Assembly (NCBI GenBank): GCA_963422465.1
Contig: OY730170.1
Span: forward strand, 1,302,001-1,366,000
Source: Lichina pygmaea
Taxonomy: Eukaryota; Ascomycota; Lichinomycetes; Lichinales; Lichinaceae
Length of the DNA: 64,000 nucleotides
Direction: 5' to 3'
A program made the translations under genes and the position numbers. The notes beneath the pieces are model-generated. The model was not told the origin of the DNA, did not search any database, and worked only from the letters and a program-made list of their open reading frames with translations. This document shows positions 53,442-64,000 of the stretch, in pieces (within the stretch, counting starts at the first letter, position 1; every line of letters begins with the position of its first letter).

Positions 53442-53919
53442 CTACATCAGATGTTCTATCAGTACCCAAGGTGTCACCTCGTCCGGAGATTCGTGGTGTT
53501 GTTGAGAGGCTGTGGTGATTGCTGGCTCCACTGGCTCTGCTGCCACTCGCTCCTCCATCACCAGCTCCGCCAATGTTGCCCCACCATGCCCCACCATCAT
53601 CATCTGCGTTGCTTTCTTTGCTATCTTTGCATCTTCCTTCACTTAGGCTGCTGCTGCTTTCTCTGCTTCTTTCACTGCCTTTGCTTCCTCCTTTGCTCTA
53701 GCCACTTCTGCCTTCTCAGCTGGACAGAGCTTCCCGTTGGCCGGAGTCTCAAGGAGTTCTCTTGAGGTGATTTTCAAGACGTCGTGTGGGAACATTGAAT
53801 CTGCTAGCTAATACTGGGATTGAGAACTCTGTGTCAGGAAGAATGGAACCGAGAGCTTCCTGGATGCGATCCTCAACCTCGGCGTACGATTTGACCATGT
53901 TGTTGAGAAGCTATGGTGG
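53442..53919 (-). pseudogene. Transposase N-terminal relic
   Basis: Leftward frame: MVKSYAEVEDRIQEALGSIL, then FSIPVLASRFNVPTRRLENH, a helix-turn-helix like the N-terminal domain of fungal pogo/Fot1 transposases. After that comes LCPAEKAEVARAKEEAKAVK, a TAA stop, and an Ala/Glu tail (VKEDAKIAKKATQMMM). The stop and the lack of a DDE domain mean no activity. It could also be another HTH_psq-type protein. Confidence 0.5.
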
Positions 53920-54153
53920 TTTGAAGATGGTCGACACCAATTCAGCTTAATTTTGGGTGGGACCGTTGCGATGTCCACACCGTTGCGCTGTCCCTTACCG
54001 TACGGTACTCCGTAAGGGTGTCCCGACCTCGCTTGCGAGGGAGTGGGAGGTACGAAGTACCTCTAAGGCACGGGTACCTACGTACGTACGCACTTACCGG
54101 AACGTATGTTACGCACGTAATGCTCTGTTCCCTTGCGACACCACACAGCATTG

Positions 54154-56254
54154 TCACGCCAACAGTGGCCCCACTCGGACTTGCTCTCGCCGTCGCAAAC
54201 TCTCCGCCTTGTCGGACTTTCGTTGCTCGCGCCTTCGATCCGTCGCCATCTGATCGAACCAGCCCCTCGCGCCATGCTTCATCTTCGTGATCATGTCCGT
54301 AGCTCGGCCCTTGGAGACTTCGTCAAGCGTCAGTTGCGCCTCTTTTGGCCGGAGGCGGTTCAAGAATGCCAGCTGTCCTTCCGTGGCGGGGCGCTTTCTC
54401 CACGCTAGATTCTTGGCGATGAGCTGCCGCGGGAACCATTCGCTGGCGTACGTGTCGGCCGCATGGACGGCGTCCAAGAACGTCTCCGACGCGGCCAGCT
54501 CACGTGGACGTCGGTAGCGGCTGCTCGTCCGCTTTAGTCCGGCGACGTCCGGCAGTCGATTGGTGACGCGAACCTGGGAGATCCCATCTCCCATCTTCTC
54601 GATCGTGATGAAGTCGCCTACGGATGTCGTCAATATGTACTTGTCCGGCCCAACCTGAACCCAGGCGTAAGGACTGACGGCCCGGATGTGCCGTTCGCCA
54701 GACGTATCCTGGATTAGGTCTTCGACGGAGTCGTAGTCCGTGAAGGTGATAGTGCCCGGTAGAGCTCGACTGGAAGGCTGCTGGGGCGACCCGATATGGT
54801 CGAGTGATCGCATCCGAACTGGCTCAGACTCCTTTCGCTCCTTTCGCTCCTTTCGCTCCTTGAGCTTCTCGACGTCAGCTCCTTCGACGAGCTCCGACGG
54901 GTCTAGGCCGAACAGGGTGGGCGTCGTGACGATTCCGGCTTCGAGGGATGCAACCATGTCGATCACGTGACAGTTATCCTTGCCTGGGTACAGTCGCATG
55001 CCTCGGCCGATCATCTGCACAAGGAGGTTTCGAGATTTCGTGGGACGCGCCAAGAGAACGCAGTCGATGTTGGGGATGTCGGTGCCCTCGGTGAAGACAC
55101 CGCAGTTTACAAGAACGGGGAACCTGTGGGCCTTGAACTCATCAAGGGTGCTGCTCCGGTTGGTTTTGGCCGTGTCTCCCGTGACGAACCTCGCATTAAC
55201 CCCGTGCTTTCGAAACATGGCTGTGATTCCAGCGACGTGAACCAAGTCGGCACAAAAGACGATGGTTGATCTTCGGTCCACTGCTCGCGCGAGCCATGCT
55301 CTAACGGTAACGTCGTTTATCTGGTCGGTATTGAGAGCCTTGGAGAGCTCCCCTGCCTGAAAGTCACCGTTGGCGCCGTTCTTGACGTGAGAAATGTCTG
55401 CCTTCGACTGGACGGTGGTGAACATGACATTGGCCAGCCATTTGTCTTCAATCATGTCCAGATAGTCTCTGTGGGGTGGGGTCAGAGTCCATTGACTGGT
55501 ATCGCAGGATAGGGAACAACCGACTTGTGATAGACGATGTGATCTAGGGCCACCCCAAGTTTGACTCCGTCGAATCGTGACATGGTGGCCGACACACCTA
55601 CCAGGGCTGGTGTTTCGGCCGAGGGGCTCAGCAGCCCGAGATGCTCCAAGATGTGCATGTAGCCGGGAGCAACGATGTGATGAGCTTCGTCGACGAAAAC
55701 CAGCTTGAAGAGCTTGGAATCGAACTTGGATACACGATCACCCGAACACACGCTCTGGACAGACGCTACTGTGACATCGGCCACCCCGGAGGCATGTAGC
55801 TTGCCCATCTCGATCTCGACAGTCTTGGAGGGGTACAGTTGGCCGCAGTGCCGCGCTGCTTGTTCGACAAGCTCCCGGCGATGAGCCAGGATGAGAGTGC
55901 GTGTTGCATCCTTGCTACGTGGCTCGATACGGTCAATCAGGTGGGTGAAGATAACCTGTAGAATGCGTCAGCGAAGCAGTGTCTCGTGGGTTTGCCGTTG
56001 CGTACTGTCTTCCCACTGCCAGTAGCCAGAGACACCCCTAGACGTCTGTATCCCTTGTTGAGGGATGACAAAATGGCTTGGATACATTCCTCTTGGTAGT
56101 CGCGGAGTTGAGGTGCAGTAGCCATACAGCGTGCCATGTTCCGGCTCGACATTGGCGGATAAGGAGAGTGTGGCCCTTGCAGCCGGGATATGGGCCACGC
56201 TATTCGGGCTACCGGGAATCGAGGTGTCCAGATGCATCGTCGAAGATGAAGCAT
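54154..56254 (-). CDS. Irc3-like mitochondrial DEAH-family helicase, three exons
   Basis: Exons 56254-56006, 55955-55525 and 55468-54154; introns of 50 and 56 bp (GT-AG), giving a 664-residue protein. The N terminus [20 protein letters not shown] is Arg-rich and acid-free, a likely mitochondrial presequence. Helicase motifs: RDYQEE (51-56), motif I ATGSGKT (77-83), motif II DEAH (172-175), motif III SAT (205-207), FTEGTDIP (352-359) and QMIGRGMR (378-385). A Lys/Glu/Arg repeat ([11 protein letters not shown]) follows the helicase core. Yeast Irc3 is a mitochondrial branch-migration helicase that maintains mtDNA; the match here is by layout and motif spacing. The C-terminal 220 residues are unassigned. 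It shares a 433-bp intergenic region with the divergent gene at 56688. Confidence 0.85.
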
Positions 56255-56687
56255 GCTTCATCTCGGTATGCGGAAAAATATCATCGTTGTCGCCCGACGA
56301 TGAGCTCCGAAGCTTATACTCGTACTCCCGTACGGAAGGTACATACGTACTGTACATACGTACGTGTGTACGGAGTACTTCGTACGCTGAGGTCTTTCAA
56401 AAGTTCTGCGTATCCCCACAGCTGTTGTTAGTCGGTGTCCTTGTTGGGCTTGAAGAGCTAAAGGTAGGCTCTCAAGCCTATATGCAAGGCTGCTCTACCT
56501 AGATTTTGGGTGTCAAAATAGGGCTTCCAACCACTGAGACCGCTTGTAAAGTACCGTAGGGGCTAGGTACTTGCGTACGACCGTACTCCTATGCCACGAC
56601 GCGCTGCCCCCGCGATTGCCTAGACAGCCCGCCCAAACAGAATCTTAGTGCCGACCTGAAGGCTGCACGATTGAGCATCAAAGGTCC
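56255..56687. promoter_or_regulatory. Divergent intergenic region (IRC3-like / RRN5-like)
   Basis: 433 bp between two diverging start codons. Contains GTACGTAC and CGGAGTACTTCGTACG-type repeats (about 56340-56390). No TATA box close to either start. Presumed bidirectional promoter. Confidence 0.4.
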
Positions 56688-58544
56688 ATGGAGGAGCCTC
56701 TTACTTCCGACGACGACGGCGCTCGTTCGACGAGCTCCGTGCTCTCGGAAACCATCGATACAGACCTAGTAAATAGTTCTCAAACGAGGAAGCGCGACGC
56801 CGACGAGGACCTTCAAACGGGACCTTCCAAGAGACGGAGATCATTCGAGGATGTCCATCAATATCGACAGCTTCTTGAGGAGACGATTCAGGAAGTCACC
56901 GCCGGACATAGCTTCCACGACGAAGACAGCCCTCTTGCGCCGAGCCAAGTTGGCGCAAGCTCTTGGACGGCGCAAGAGAAGAACGAGTTCTTTAAGGCCA
57001 CTACGGTACTTGGAAAAGACGATATACGCGGTGTCGCCGCGAGAGTCAAGACGAAGTCAGCCTTTGAAGTAGTATCCTACAAGAGATTGCTACAGCAGGG
57101 TTTGGCTGAGCTGAGTGTCTCCGAGGACTGTTACAAATTGGTGGAGTACTTTGAGCTCCCTGCCGCCCAAGAGCTCAGCGATGACTGCTGTCAGCAGCTC
57201 GACCAAGCTGCTGCATCCTTGCGGAAGCTGGAACAGCGCGGAGAGCAATCCAGCGCCGAACAGGAATGGAGTAATCTGTGGCTGCTTACACCAGAGGTCG
57301 CCAAGAAGATTGAGTCCAAGCTGGCAGACAAGGAGGAAGGCCAACGAGTGGCTGCTAAGTTACCTGCTGCAGAGCTTTTGAAGCTCGAATCATGGCTTAC
57401 CCTCGCCCGAGAGGTCTTTATGAACCCGGGACCACCTAGGGTAGACGACAACTGGCAGACCGTAGCCACTCCGAACGACGATGGCGAGCTTAAACTGCCT
57501 TCTATCTACTACGACGCCTTTCAGGACTTTGCCAACTTGGCCGTGAGTGTGACCGAGAGACTTGTTCAGGCGACCCTCTTCCAAGCCATGTCCCGATGTC
57601 GCGCTATGCACTCCAAGCACTTCACCGACCCAGAAGGCTTCAGCGTCCAGGCCGATGACGTGTGGGGAGCTTGTGACTTGCTCAAGCTACAGTGCAACTC
57701 CCAATCTTTCTGGACGTACGCCCCGCGGAGATGTGGTCTTTGCGTTTACCGCAAGGTGACTCACCGAGCAAACGAAGTGGAACGGATGAGTCCCGAGGAG
57801 GTGGAAAAGGAGCTGGGCGGAAAGCCTATCACAGAAGCTAGAAGGCTGGCAAGAAGAGATGACGCTTTAGGCCAGAGCGGACTCGAGGATGGTGCCGAAA
57901 GCTTGTCTGCGGTGTCTGGCGGGGAAGAAGGCTCGTCCTCTACATCAAGCGACTCGGAGGAGGTCGAGCCTGAACCTGAGAACGAGAACAGTCCCACAGG
58001 CGACGACGGACGTCTTACCCAAGCAATCACCAGCGTCGACTCGACCTCGTCTCGGAACAGCATCTGCTTGACGGACAGCGACTCTTCCTATCGACCACAC
58101 ACTGCATCAGATCTCATCGATCAGCAATGGCAACTAGCCCAAGAGCAGGAGACGTACATGGAGATGCTGGAAAGAAGATCGACTGTGGGGATGGCACAAC
58201 CGAGAAGGCCGATCACTTCGGTCGCTGGTGCATCGGGTGCCTCATCCTCATCTGGATTCTTTTCATCGTCGCCACGGTCCTCGTCGGGTTTCGGCACTAC
58301 ATTATCGCTGTCTACCTCAGCTTCGTTGCAAGTTGGCTCGACACCTTCATCTGCTATCTCCAGTACCGGCACGAACGTCGGCGAGAAGACGAGGACCCAG
58401 AATCAGGGGCGAGTTCCCCTGCCAAGCAAACCGCCGCCGAGACAGCCCGAACACCCTGCCAATATTGTGGACTGGCGAGCTCGAACTGAGTATCGCGCCG
58501 AATGGGAAACACTCGAGCGACCTAGTGTCCAGCATCCCGCCTGA
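56688..58544 (+). CDS. Rrn5-like RNA polymerase I transcription factor (SANT domain)
   Basis: 618 residues, single exon, start ATGG in good context. Features: acidic Ser-rich N terminus, bipartite basic cluster (TRKR 33-36, SKRRR 47-51; likely nuclear), SANT/Myb-like domain about 91-137 (SSWTAQEKNEFFKATTVLGK then DIRGVAARVKTKSAFEV), and a histone-fold-like helical region about 270-350 (TERLVQATLFQAMSRCRAM, DDVWGACDLL, FWTYAPRRCGLCVY). The last 240 residues are acidic and Ser-rich, probably disordered. Rrn5 in yeast is part of the upstream activating factor that helps Pol I at rDNA promoters. The match rests on domain order; a general SANT protein is the alternative. Confidence 0.7.
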   Translation: MEEPLTSDDDGARSTSSVLSETIDTDLVNSSQTRKRDADEDLQTGPSKRRRSFEDVHQYRQLLEETIQEVTAGHSFHDEDSPLAPSQVGASSWTAQEKNEFFKATTVLGKDDIRGVAARVKTKSAFEVVSYKRLLQQGLAELSVSEDCYKLVEYFELPAAQELSDDCCQQLDQAAASLRKLEQRGEQSSAEQEWSNLWLLTPEVAKKIESKLADKEEGQRVAAKLPAAELLKLESWLTLAREVFMNPGPPRVDDNWQTVATPNDDGELKLPSIYYDAFQDFANLAVSVTERLVQATLFQAMSRCRAMHSKHFTDPEGFSVQADDVWGACDLLKLQCNSQSFWTYAPRRCGLCVYRKVTHRANEVERMSPEEVEKELGGKPITEARRLARRDDALGQSGLEDGAESLSAVSGGEEGSSSTSSDSEEVEPEPENENSPTGDDGRLTQAITSVDSTSSRNSICLTDSDSSYRPHTASDLIDQQWQLAQEQETYMEMLERRSTVGMAQPRRPITSVAGASGASSSSGFFSSSPRSSSGFGTTLSLSTSASLQVGSTPSSAISSTGTNVGEKTRTQNQGRVPLPSKPPPRQPEHPANIVDWRARTEYRAEWETLERPSVQHPA

Positions 58545-58950
58545 CCGTGTCTCGCCCGGTCGAGGTAGGGGCCTGTTTGAAGCCGAAGACGGGGAGAACC
58601 ACAGCCGGGCGGAGTTTTTGCAGAGCAGAGCCGGTGCTGGGCTGTGACGTTCATTGGCATGCATCGGGTGAAGAGACAGCGACGGAAACGAACGACGACT
58701 TGGCCCCACATATCACCACTCCAAATGTATCTCCGACCAGCATGAGAAGTGGACAAGGCGGCAGCAGGCAGTGTCGATACATATCTCATCAATCTATACT
58801 CGCCTCTTTTTTCTGTCAATCTGAAATCCCCACCGAGGTAGTGCAGTGGCTTCCTTCTGCCCTTTCCCTTTTCACATCATCGCCAAGCAAAGGGCATGCC
58901 CCATACCCCGGACACAAGTCTTGACGTAAGACTGTTCGACGTCGTAGCAC

Positions 58951-58953
<3 letters not shown>

Positions 58954-59005
<52 letters not shown>
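58954..59005 (+). repeat. (TC)26 microsatellite
   Basis: 52 bp of uninterrupted TC dinucleotide. Confidence 0.95.
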
Positions 59006-59008
<3 letters not shown>

Positions 59009-59431
59009 CTCGTGCTCGTACGGCATCAGATCGGACTTTACAACCCAGTACCTCAAGATCCGGAGACAGACTCTGAAACTGAAGGGGCAGAGCCTTTCTT
59101 TAGTATGCACTTGTGGGGGAAAACGCACGAAGTACAATGAAACCTCTTCCATGTACTGCTTTCAACTCGTGGTTTCTCTTCTGTGGAGCTAAACGGCGGT
59201 GGCAAGAGAGAGACATGGCGATGGCAAGGGGGTGAGACGACACAATGGTGGTGGGGCAGGGTGCATGGAAGGGGAGGGTAGAGTAAAGCAGTAGAACAAG
59301 AAGAAACTGATTCATCTTAATCAAGCATCTGAATGACCTGACCAAATGACTTGACTGAACAGCCTGACTGGGTGACTCGTGGATTGACTGGGTTGTTTGA
59401 TAGGCTCTGCTTGTGATTCAGTGTTCTGATG

Positions 59432-59433
<2 letters not shown>

Positions 59434-59465
<32 letters not shown>

Positions 59466-59488
59466 ACACACACACACACACACACACA
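59434..59488 (+). repeat. (AG)n(AC)n compound microsatellite
   Basis: About 28 bp of AG followed directly by about 27 bp of AC. Confidence 0.95.
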
Positions 59489-60075
59489 AGCTAACTAGTC
59501 AAAGAGGCTCAAATGTCAAAGGAGGTAAAGACCTAGAAAGAGAAGAAATGGGGAAAAAAAGAAAGAAAAAGATGGGGTGAGTAGCGACAGAAGCCAGGCA
59601 CCCGTGGAAGATTTCCACAAGGACTAGAAAGGATTTCCCCACGAATTGGGAGAGCAACTTCTCGAGAGGATTGACAAGAGCTTCCCAAAGGACTGGAAAG
59701 AATGAAGTCTCCAAAGGGGAGCGAAAAGAACTTCCCAGGAGGATTAGAATACTTGGATATTTCCCCTATTGAAAGATGAGAAGAAGGGACCCGAGATTAA
59801 CTAGAGGGGAATAAAAGTCCCCTGGCGAGTTATCTGTATAGAAGATAAGGAATGATCGGTGATTGTCGCCCTGCTCGTCCCTCCCCCCGCGCGACTCTTT
59901 CGCGATTCCCCGCTTCCCTTCCCCGCGACTCGCCCCTCCCTCCCCCGCGCGACTTCTCTTTACCTCCTCCACGACTCCCACGGGCTGCGCCGCGCGTCCT
60001 GGAGGTCAAGAGGAGGTCAAGAGCATCAGGACCGCTGTAGAAGAGTAGGAGAGATCGTTCATGCATTCAGTCAAG

Positions 60076-62855
60076 TCACAGTTCATGAGCTCGGAAAGTA
60101 GCGGTCGGATCCTGCGACGGGGGAAGAATGCCGTCGGGATAGACGCCCGCGGCGCCTGCTGACGCTGGCGCTGGTACTGGTGCGCCAGCGAAGACGGCAG
60201 CTCCCGAGCCTTGGCCTTGGGTTTGGGTTTGGTTTTGAGAGGAGGAAGGACGAGAAGCTCGAGATGCCGCAGCGCTGCCGTGACGGCTGCCAGAGCGGCT
60301 GCTATCCCTGGTAATACCACCACCACCACCACCGACGCTGACCCCACCGCCGGACGTATCGACCGGCTCCGCGTCGGCACCGGCCGCGCCGGCGGACCGG
60401 AAGCGAAAGCGCTCGTTGACCAGGAACTGAGACGTCACGGCCTGGGCGATGGCCAAGCCTTCCTCGCCGCCGGTGATGCTGGCCGTGTGCAGGGCTGCCT
60501 GGATCTCGGCGACGCGCTTCTTGAAGGCCAGCCGGTCCATGTACAGCTGGGTCCTAGCGCGTTCGAGCTCGCGCCGCTCGGCCGCCAGGATGGCTTCCAT
60601 GTCGTTGAACTGCCGCTGCTTGAGCTCGTGCTTCTGCAGGCTCGCGTTCACAGCCTGAGACACCAGCCGCATGACGTTGCGCTCTTCGTGCGAAAACAGC
60701 CCGCCCGCGCGCGTCGCGACCATCGAGAGCGTCGACGTCGACAGCATCGTCAGCGGTGACTCTGCCGACGACGACGACCTGGCTGCTCCTCCGGCGGCCG
60801 GTTGTACGGCGACGGCGTCGGCCGAAGAAGATCGCGCTTGCTGAGGTTCGTGAGGGGACGACGACGACGGCTCCACATGGTCTATTTCCATCGAGTCCTC
60901 GTGCTTCACCGCTTCTCTCTGCTGCCTCTCGCTGGGGCTGGGCGGCCCCCCGTCGTCCATCTTGCTGTCACCGTCGACGTCGTCTCCGTGCGGCCGTTGT
61001 TTTTGTTGCTGCTGCTGCTGCTGCTGCTGCTCGTCCATGCCCTCGCCTTCCGTTCCAATTTCCAGTCTTCGACGGAGGCTACGTCGGAGCTCCTCGACTG
61101 ACTTGCCGACGGACTCGGCTATCCTTTCTTGACTGCTTGTGCTTGCGAGAAAGCTGACGACAGAGAGCACTGGATTCTCGACCGGAGAGAAAGGAACGCG
61201 TCCGGAAGCGAGTGGTCCGAGGATAGAAGATGCTGCTGTTGGTCCTGCTGCTCCTTCGGGAGCGATTTCGCTGTCCAGATATTTATCCTCAATGTCAGCC
61301 TGCAGGAACTTTAACACACATTCTTCACGTGTCCGTGTGCCGACGTGGTCTGCAATCGCGTTCCAGTTCTCGTCAAACATCTCCAATCCTTCTAGAAGCA
61401 ACAACTGCTCTGTAGTCGTCCACGGCCCGTCACGGTCTGGTACTGACGAATAGGAAGGGTCCTCCAGCTTGATAAAGTCGACGGCGCTGCTGGAACCGGG
61501 AAAACGTCCCTCCAGAAAGCAGTTCGAACAGATGTCATATTTGGTCCGCGGCACGGACGTGACCCCTGCGGGGATCGATATCGACTTGGCCGAGTGGTAG
61601 CGCAGGCGAGTGCAGTCGACTCCACAGCTGAAGCAGTTGTACACCTTTCTCGGCTCCTTTGCTAGCTCCTCCAGCGTCTTCGAGCCGGCGACCCCTTCTC
61701 TGGTCGTCGCTCCGTTCGCCGCCCCTTCATCACCGTTGACCTGTTTGTTTTCAGGCTTGGCCGCGATCTCTTTGCCGCTCTGATCGTAAATATTGCGACG
61801 GAGCTCGAGGTTAAGATCGGCCTTGGGGGCCGCTGCCGCCGCTACAGCTCGGTCCGTTCCGGCGAACTGCTTGCCCTGGGTGGCTGCCGGGTTGGGAGCA
61901 GGTTGAAATGGATGCAAGCCGCGCGGAGTGTCAGCGGTGACGCGGAAGTGGCCCGTAAACGGGGGCCCGATGGCAGAAGGCCGGCTATCTGGGTCAACCT
62001 AGACTCCGGTGAGTTCTACGGTCATCCCGAGCCGGATAGGGCTGACGATCTCACTTGATAGTTGATCAGCCCCCACTGCTCCAGAAAGGCGTGCACTCTG
62101 ACGATGGCGCACACATCGCCAGCAAGGTTCCGCCGACATGCAGTGACGGTGAGGTACTCAGGCGGATTCAGACGATATGTGTTGATCATAAAGTCTCGAT
62201 AGTCTTTATAGATGACGGGGGTCTTGCTTCTATTCCGGTTGTTGAAGAACTCAGGCAAGGCCTTCCTCTCGATTGGATGGACCTTATGCATATCGAACCA
62301 GGTGCTATAGCTCGGCAGGATGATCGAGTGCGTTTGCGCCATCAGGTGCGAGCGGGCCGATTGCTCCAGGGCAGACTTGGTCTGGACGGGTCTTTCGGTG
62401 ACGGTCTGATCTTGGTCTTCGGGCGAGCCTCTGTCCTCTCCGGCATCAGGGTCCGAGCCGCCGCTCTCTATTCGGCCATGGTCGCCGGGGTCACCCATAT
62501 CTTCGTCCTTGTCCTCTGGAACCTCTACTTGCGGACGCGGTGCCGCAGGAGCATCCAGAGGGTTATCGGAGACACCTGCCGCCGCAGGGGTCAGGTTGGC
62601 CGGTGATTCGCTCGGGAGCTTTGACGGGCCATCAGACACATTTGCGGCTGTAGGATCTGGACAAAAGCGGCGCATCCATCGAGTCAGCGGGTTGTGACGC
62701 CTGCGGACCTGACCAAACGCCGGTCATCATGATGATTCCTTACCGGCTGGGCTGCCCCCATCCTGGGTGCCGGCAGCATTTGGACTCTCCCCGGGCGTAG
62801 GTCGTGTTATATTAGGGGCATCCATCGGACCCACATCCATCATGTCTTTGTCCAT
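60076..62855 (-). CDS. Swi3/Rsc8-like SWIRM-ZZ-SANT chromatin remodelling subunit, three exons
   Basis: Exons 62855-62744, 62656-62055 and 61998-60076; introns of 87 and 56 bp (GT-AG), giving an 878-residue protein. Domains: acidic N terminus; SWIRM about 137-240 ([51 protein letters not shown] then VDP across the intron); ZZ-like zinc finger about 358-400 ([17 protein letters not shown]); SANT about 428-477 ([40 protein letters not shown]); a CAG-encoded polyGln run (about 562-570); C-terminal coiled coil about 690-755. This is the signature of the Swi3/Rsc8/Ssr2 (SMARCC) scaffold of SWI/SNF and RSC nucleosome remodellers. Longer than yeast Rsc8 owing to low-complexity inserts. The start at 62855 gives the complete frame. 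Confidence 0.92.
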
Positions 62856-64000
62856 GGCAGAGATCGAGGTCGCCAGTCGCAGCGAGGCCGGCGTGGCTGG
62901 GCAGTAAGCCGTCGCTATTTCAGCGTCGAAGGGGCAGGATCAACTTTGGTGGTGGCAGCTGTACGCGCTACCACCACGGGCATTCACTGACGCCGGAATG
63001 ACGCGCTAAGGGCGCAACAGCCAGGGTTGTTGTCGCAGACTACTTAGCTGCTGTGTGGTTCTTGACGCGTGAACGATGGTGTCGCCAGTCGCATCTCAAA
63101 GGAGATTCGGTGTCGCAATGAGAATACGGTACGGTACGAAGTACGAAATACGGAACGTACCAGCACAGTATGGCATCCTACATGACTAAGCAGGGGTATC
63201 ACGTGATCAACAATGTCTTTCTGTCGAACCCATGCCGGGCAACCGTCAATGCCGCAGCTTTGAATATCTCTCTGAAGTACAATGGAGTGGCTTTTTACAA
63301 GTGCGTACTTGATATGTACTGTATAGTCAATGGACTGGCAAATTAGACTACGGTACACTCCTTCAGGGATCATCTTGCTACCAAGGGAAGGACTCCTACA
63401 GCAGCCCTGCAGGTCTCCCCAAAGCGCGAATTCCCCTTGGTGAGAGATCGGAACAGCCTCGTTGATTGCTCCGTCTTTCAGGACGCAAGCTCAAGCGTCG
63501 GCTATGTCAACTTCTGGAAAGAGGGTTTGAAACTATGACGGCATCCATGAGCTGAGTGTGTGCGTTCATACCCGATCTGCAGTTGTATTCAGCGTAACCT
63601 ACTCGTTACACCTACGCCGCACTGCGGCACATGCTCCTACCATGCGTGCGTACAGTGCATTACGTACTGCAATCCGATTATATCAGACACATGTGCGGAA
63701 GTAAACACCTGCATCGTGACACAGACGTGCGAACATGTCGTGATGTTGCAGCCTTCTGGATCCTGCGAAGGCAACCCGGCAATAACCTGGTGGATTGCAA
63801 CAGCTTGCGCTCGGCAAACATCTGCCTAGGCTTTGAGTTGGGACCCTCTTCAGTTGGAACGTCTTGCTTGTGGCCTTGCTTACATTGCCAACGATACCAT
63901 TTTCGGGTATCTGTTCCTCCTTCACTCCATGGTTGGAGAGTGCTCATTGTTACCCCCTGGCTTGGCTATAAGATCCCTGTCTACAGCCCCTCTGGTTATC
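62856..64000. other. Intergenic to window end, no gene recognised
   Basis: Probable promoter of the SWI3-like gene at the left, then TACGGTACGAAGTACGAAATACGG-type repeats (about 63125-63155). A Cys-rich plus frame (63560-63829) and opposing minus frames have no recognisable motif. A gene entering from the right cannot be excluded. Confidence 0.4.

Larger units (their letters stand above)
52361..54074 (-). mobile_element. TA-flanked DNA transposon relic (pogo/Fot1-like?), internally deleted
   Basis: Terminal inverted repeats of about 112 bp (52361-52472 and 53962-54074) start CCYGTGCC and are flanked by TA. They share CTCCCACTCCCTCGCAAGC-type sequence and the block GGACAGCGCAACGG. Inside lies a transposase N-terminal relic (minus strand) and a second inverted-repeat element (52645-53354). 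The DDE catalytic core is absent. A TA target and an HTH N terminus fit the Tc1/mariner-pogo superfamily; family assignment is inference. Confidence 0.65.
58545..60075. other. Convergent intergenic region with simple repeats
   Basis: Lies between two converging genes. Holds the microsatellites below, a purine-rich stretch at 59500-59760 with a recurring AAGGACTAGAAAGGA / GGAGGATTAGAA motif, and a CCC/CGCG-rich patch (59860-60000). Open frames on both strands there are low complexity and not supported as genes. Confidence 0.5.

Noticed and set aside
53160-54080. CRISPR-like or other regularly spaced arrays
   Set aside because: The repeats here are two pairs of inverted repeats, and the LTR arrays are contiguous minisatellites; there are no regular unique spacers.
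58127-58489. Overlapping frame with hydrophobic segments inside the RRN5-like gene
   Set aside because: It lies over the Ser-rich low-complexity tail of the main frame, where a shifted reading readily gives hydrophobic runs; no promoter or homology.
59852-60101. Three overlapping plus-strand frames in a CCC/CGCG-rich patch
   Set aside because: Low-complexity Pro/Arg/Ser readings in all frames of one GC-rich stretch; no support for translation.
60211-61157. Plus-strand frames opposite the SWI3-like gene
   Set aside because: They are antisense to exon 3, Ala/Arg/Leu-rich from GC-rich codons and polyGln (CTG) repeats, with no motif.
63560-63829. Cys-rich plus frame near the window end
   Set aside because: No signal peptide, no recognisable Cys spacing, overlapping open frames on the other strand; cannot be distinguished from chance.

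Overview
The window looks like nuclear DNA of a filamentous ascomycete (Pezizomycotina, probably a Sordariomycete; the order is inference). Host genes have short 43-87 bp GT-AG introns and fungal protein families, and the intergenic DNA carries many TACGGAGTA/GTACGTAC-type motifs. Two gene-bearing flanks surround about 44 kb of nested, mostly dead transposable elements (about 5.75-50.17 kb).

Left flank (1-5.7 kb): a four-exon CRAL-TRIO (Sec14/Csr1-like) lipid-transfer gene on the minus strand and a short Cys-rich orphan gene with a TATA box. Right flank (50.2-64 kb): a degenerate tRNA-Val(CAC)-like gene, a 57-residue predicted secreted peptide, a TA-flanked DNA transposon relic with a second TA-flanked element inside it, an Irc3-like mitochondrial helicase gene, a divergently transcribed Rrn5-like Pol I factor gene, and a Swi3/Rsc8-like SWIRM-ZZ-SANT chromatin-remodelling subunit gene.

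Transposon block: three Ty3/gypsy families with chromodomain-type integrase ends (called here G1, G2, G3) and two related LINE families (A and B, Tad-like organisation). Target-site duplications let me order many insertions. LINE-1 was hit by G1 (TSD TATTG), which was then hit by a G2 solo LTR (TGACC/TGACT) and LINE-2. G3-I was hit by LINE-3, which is full length with two intact ORFs, and by LINE-4. G3-II was hit by a complete G2 copy (TSD AGTTG), itself hit by LINE-8. The middle (28-38 kb) is a mosaic whose junctions cannot all be explained by clean insertions.

Four things stand out. (1) A 1.1 kb sequence (R1) occurs three times, each time fused by the same 3' end to a 5'-truncated LINE at a different LINE position and each time in frame, like the MINE composite (WEIRD + LINE) of Magnaporthe. 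(2) G2 and G3 appear to carry an accessory gene antisense to pol, next to the 3' LTR, with a Cys6-like cluster and a heptad-rich tail; two G2 copies keep exactly 501 bp in frame. (3) The LINE 3' UTR holds a stem-loop whose stem covaries between families A and B. (4) G2 LTRs hold arrays of inverted repeats just upstream of the TATA box; two LTR types share the loop but have entirely different, still complementary arms. Differences between copies are dominated by CpG to TpG/CpA changes.
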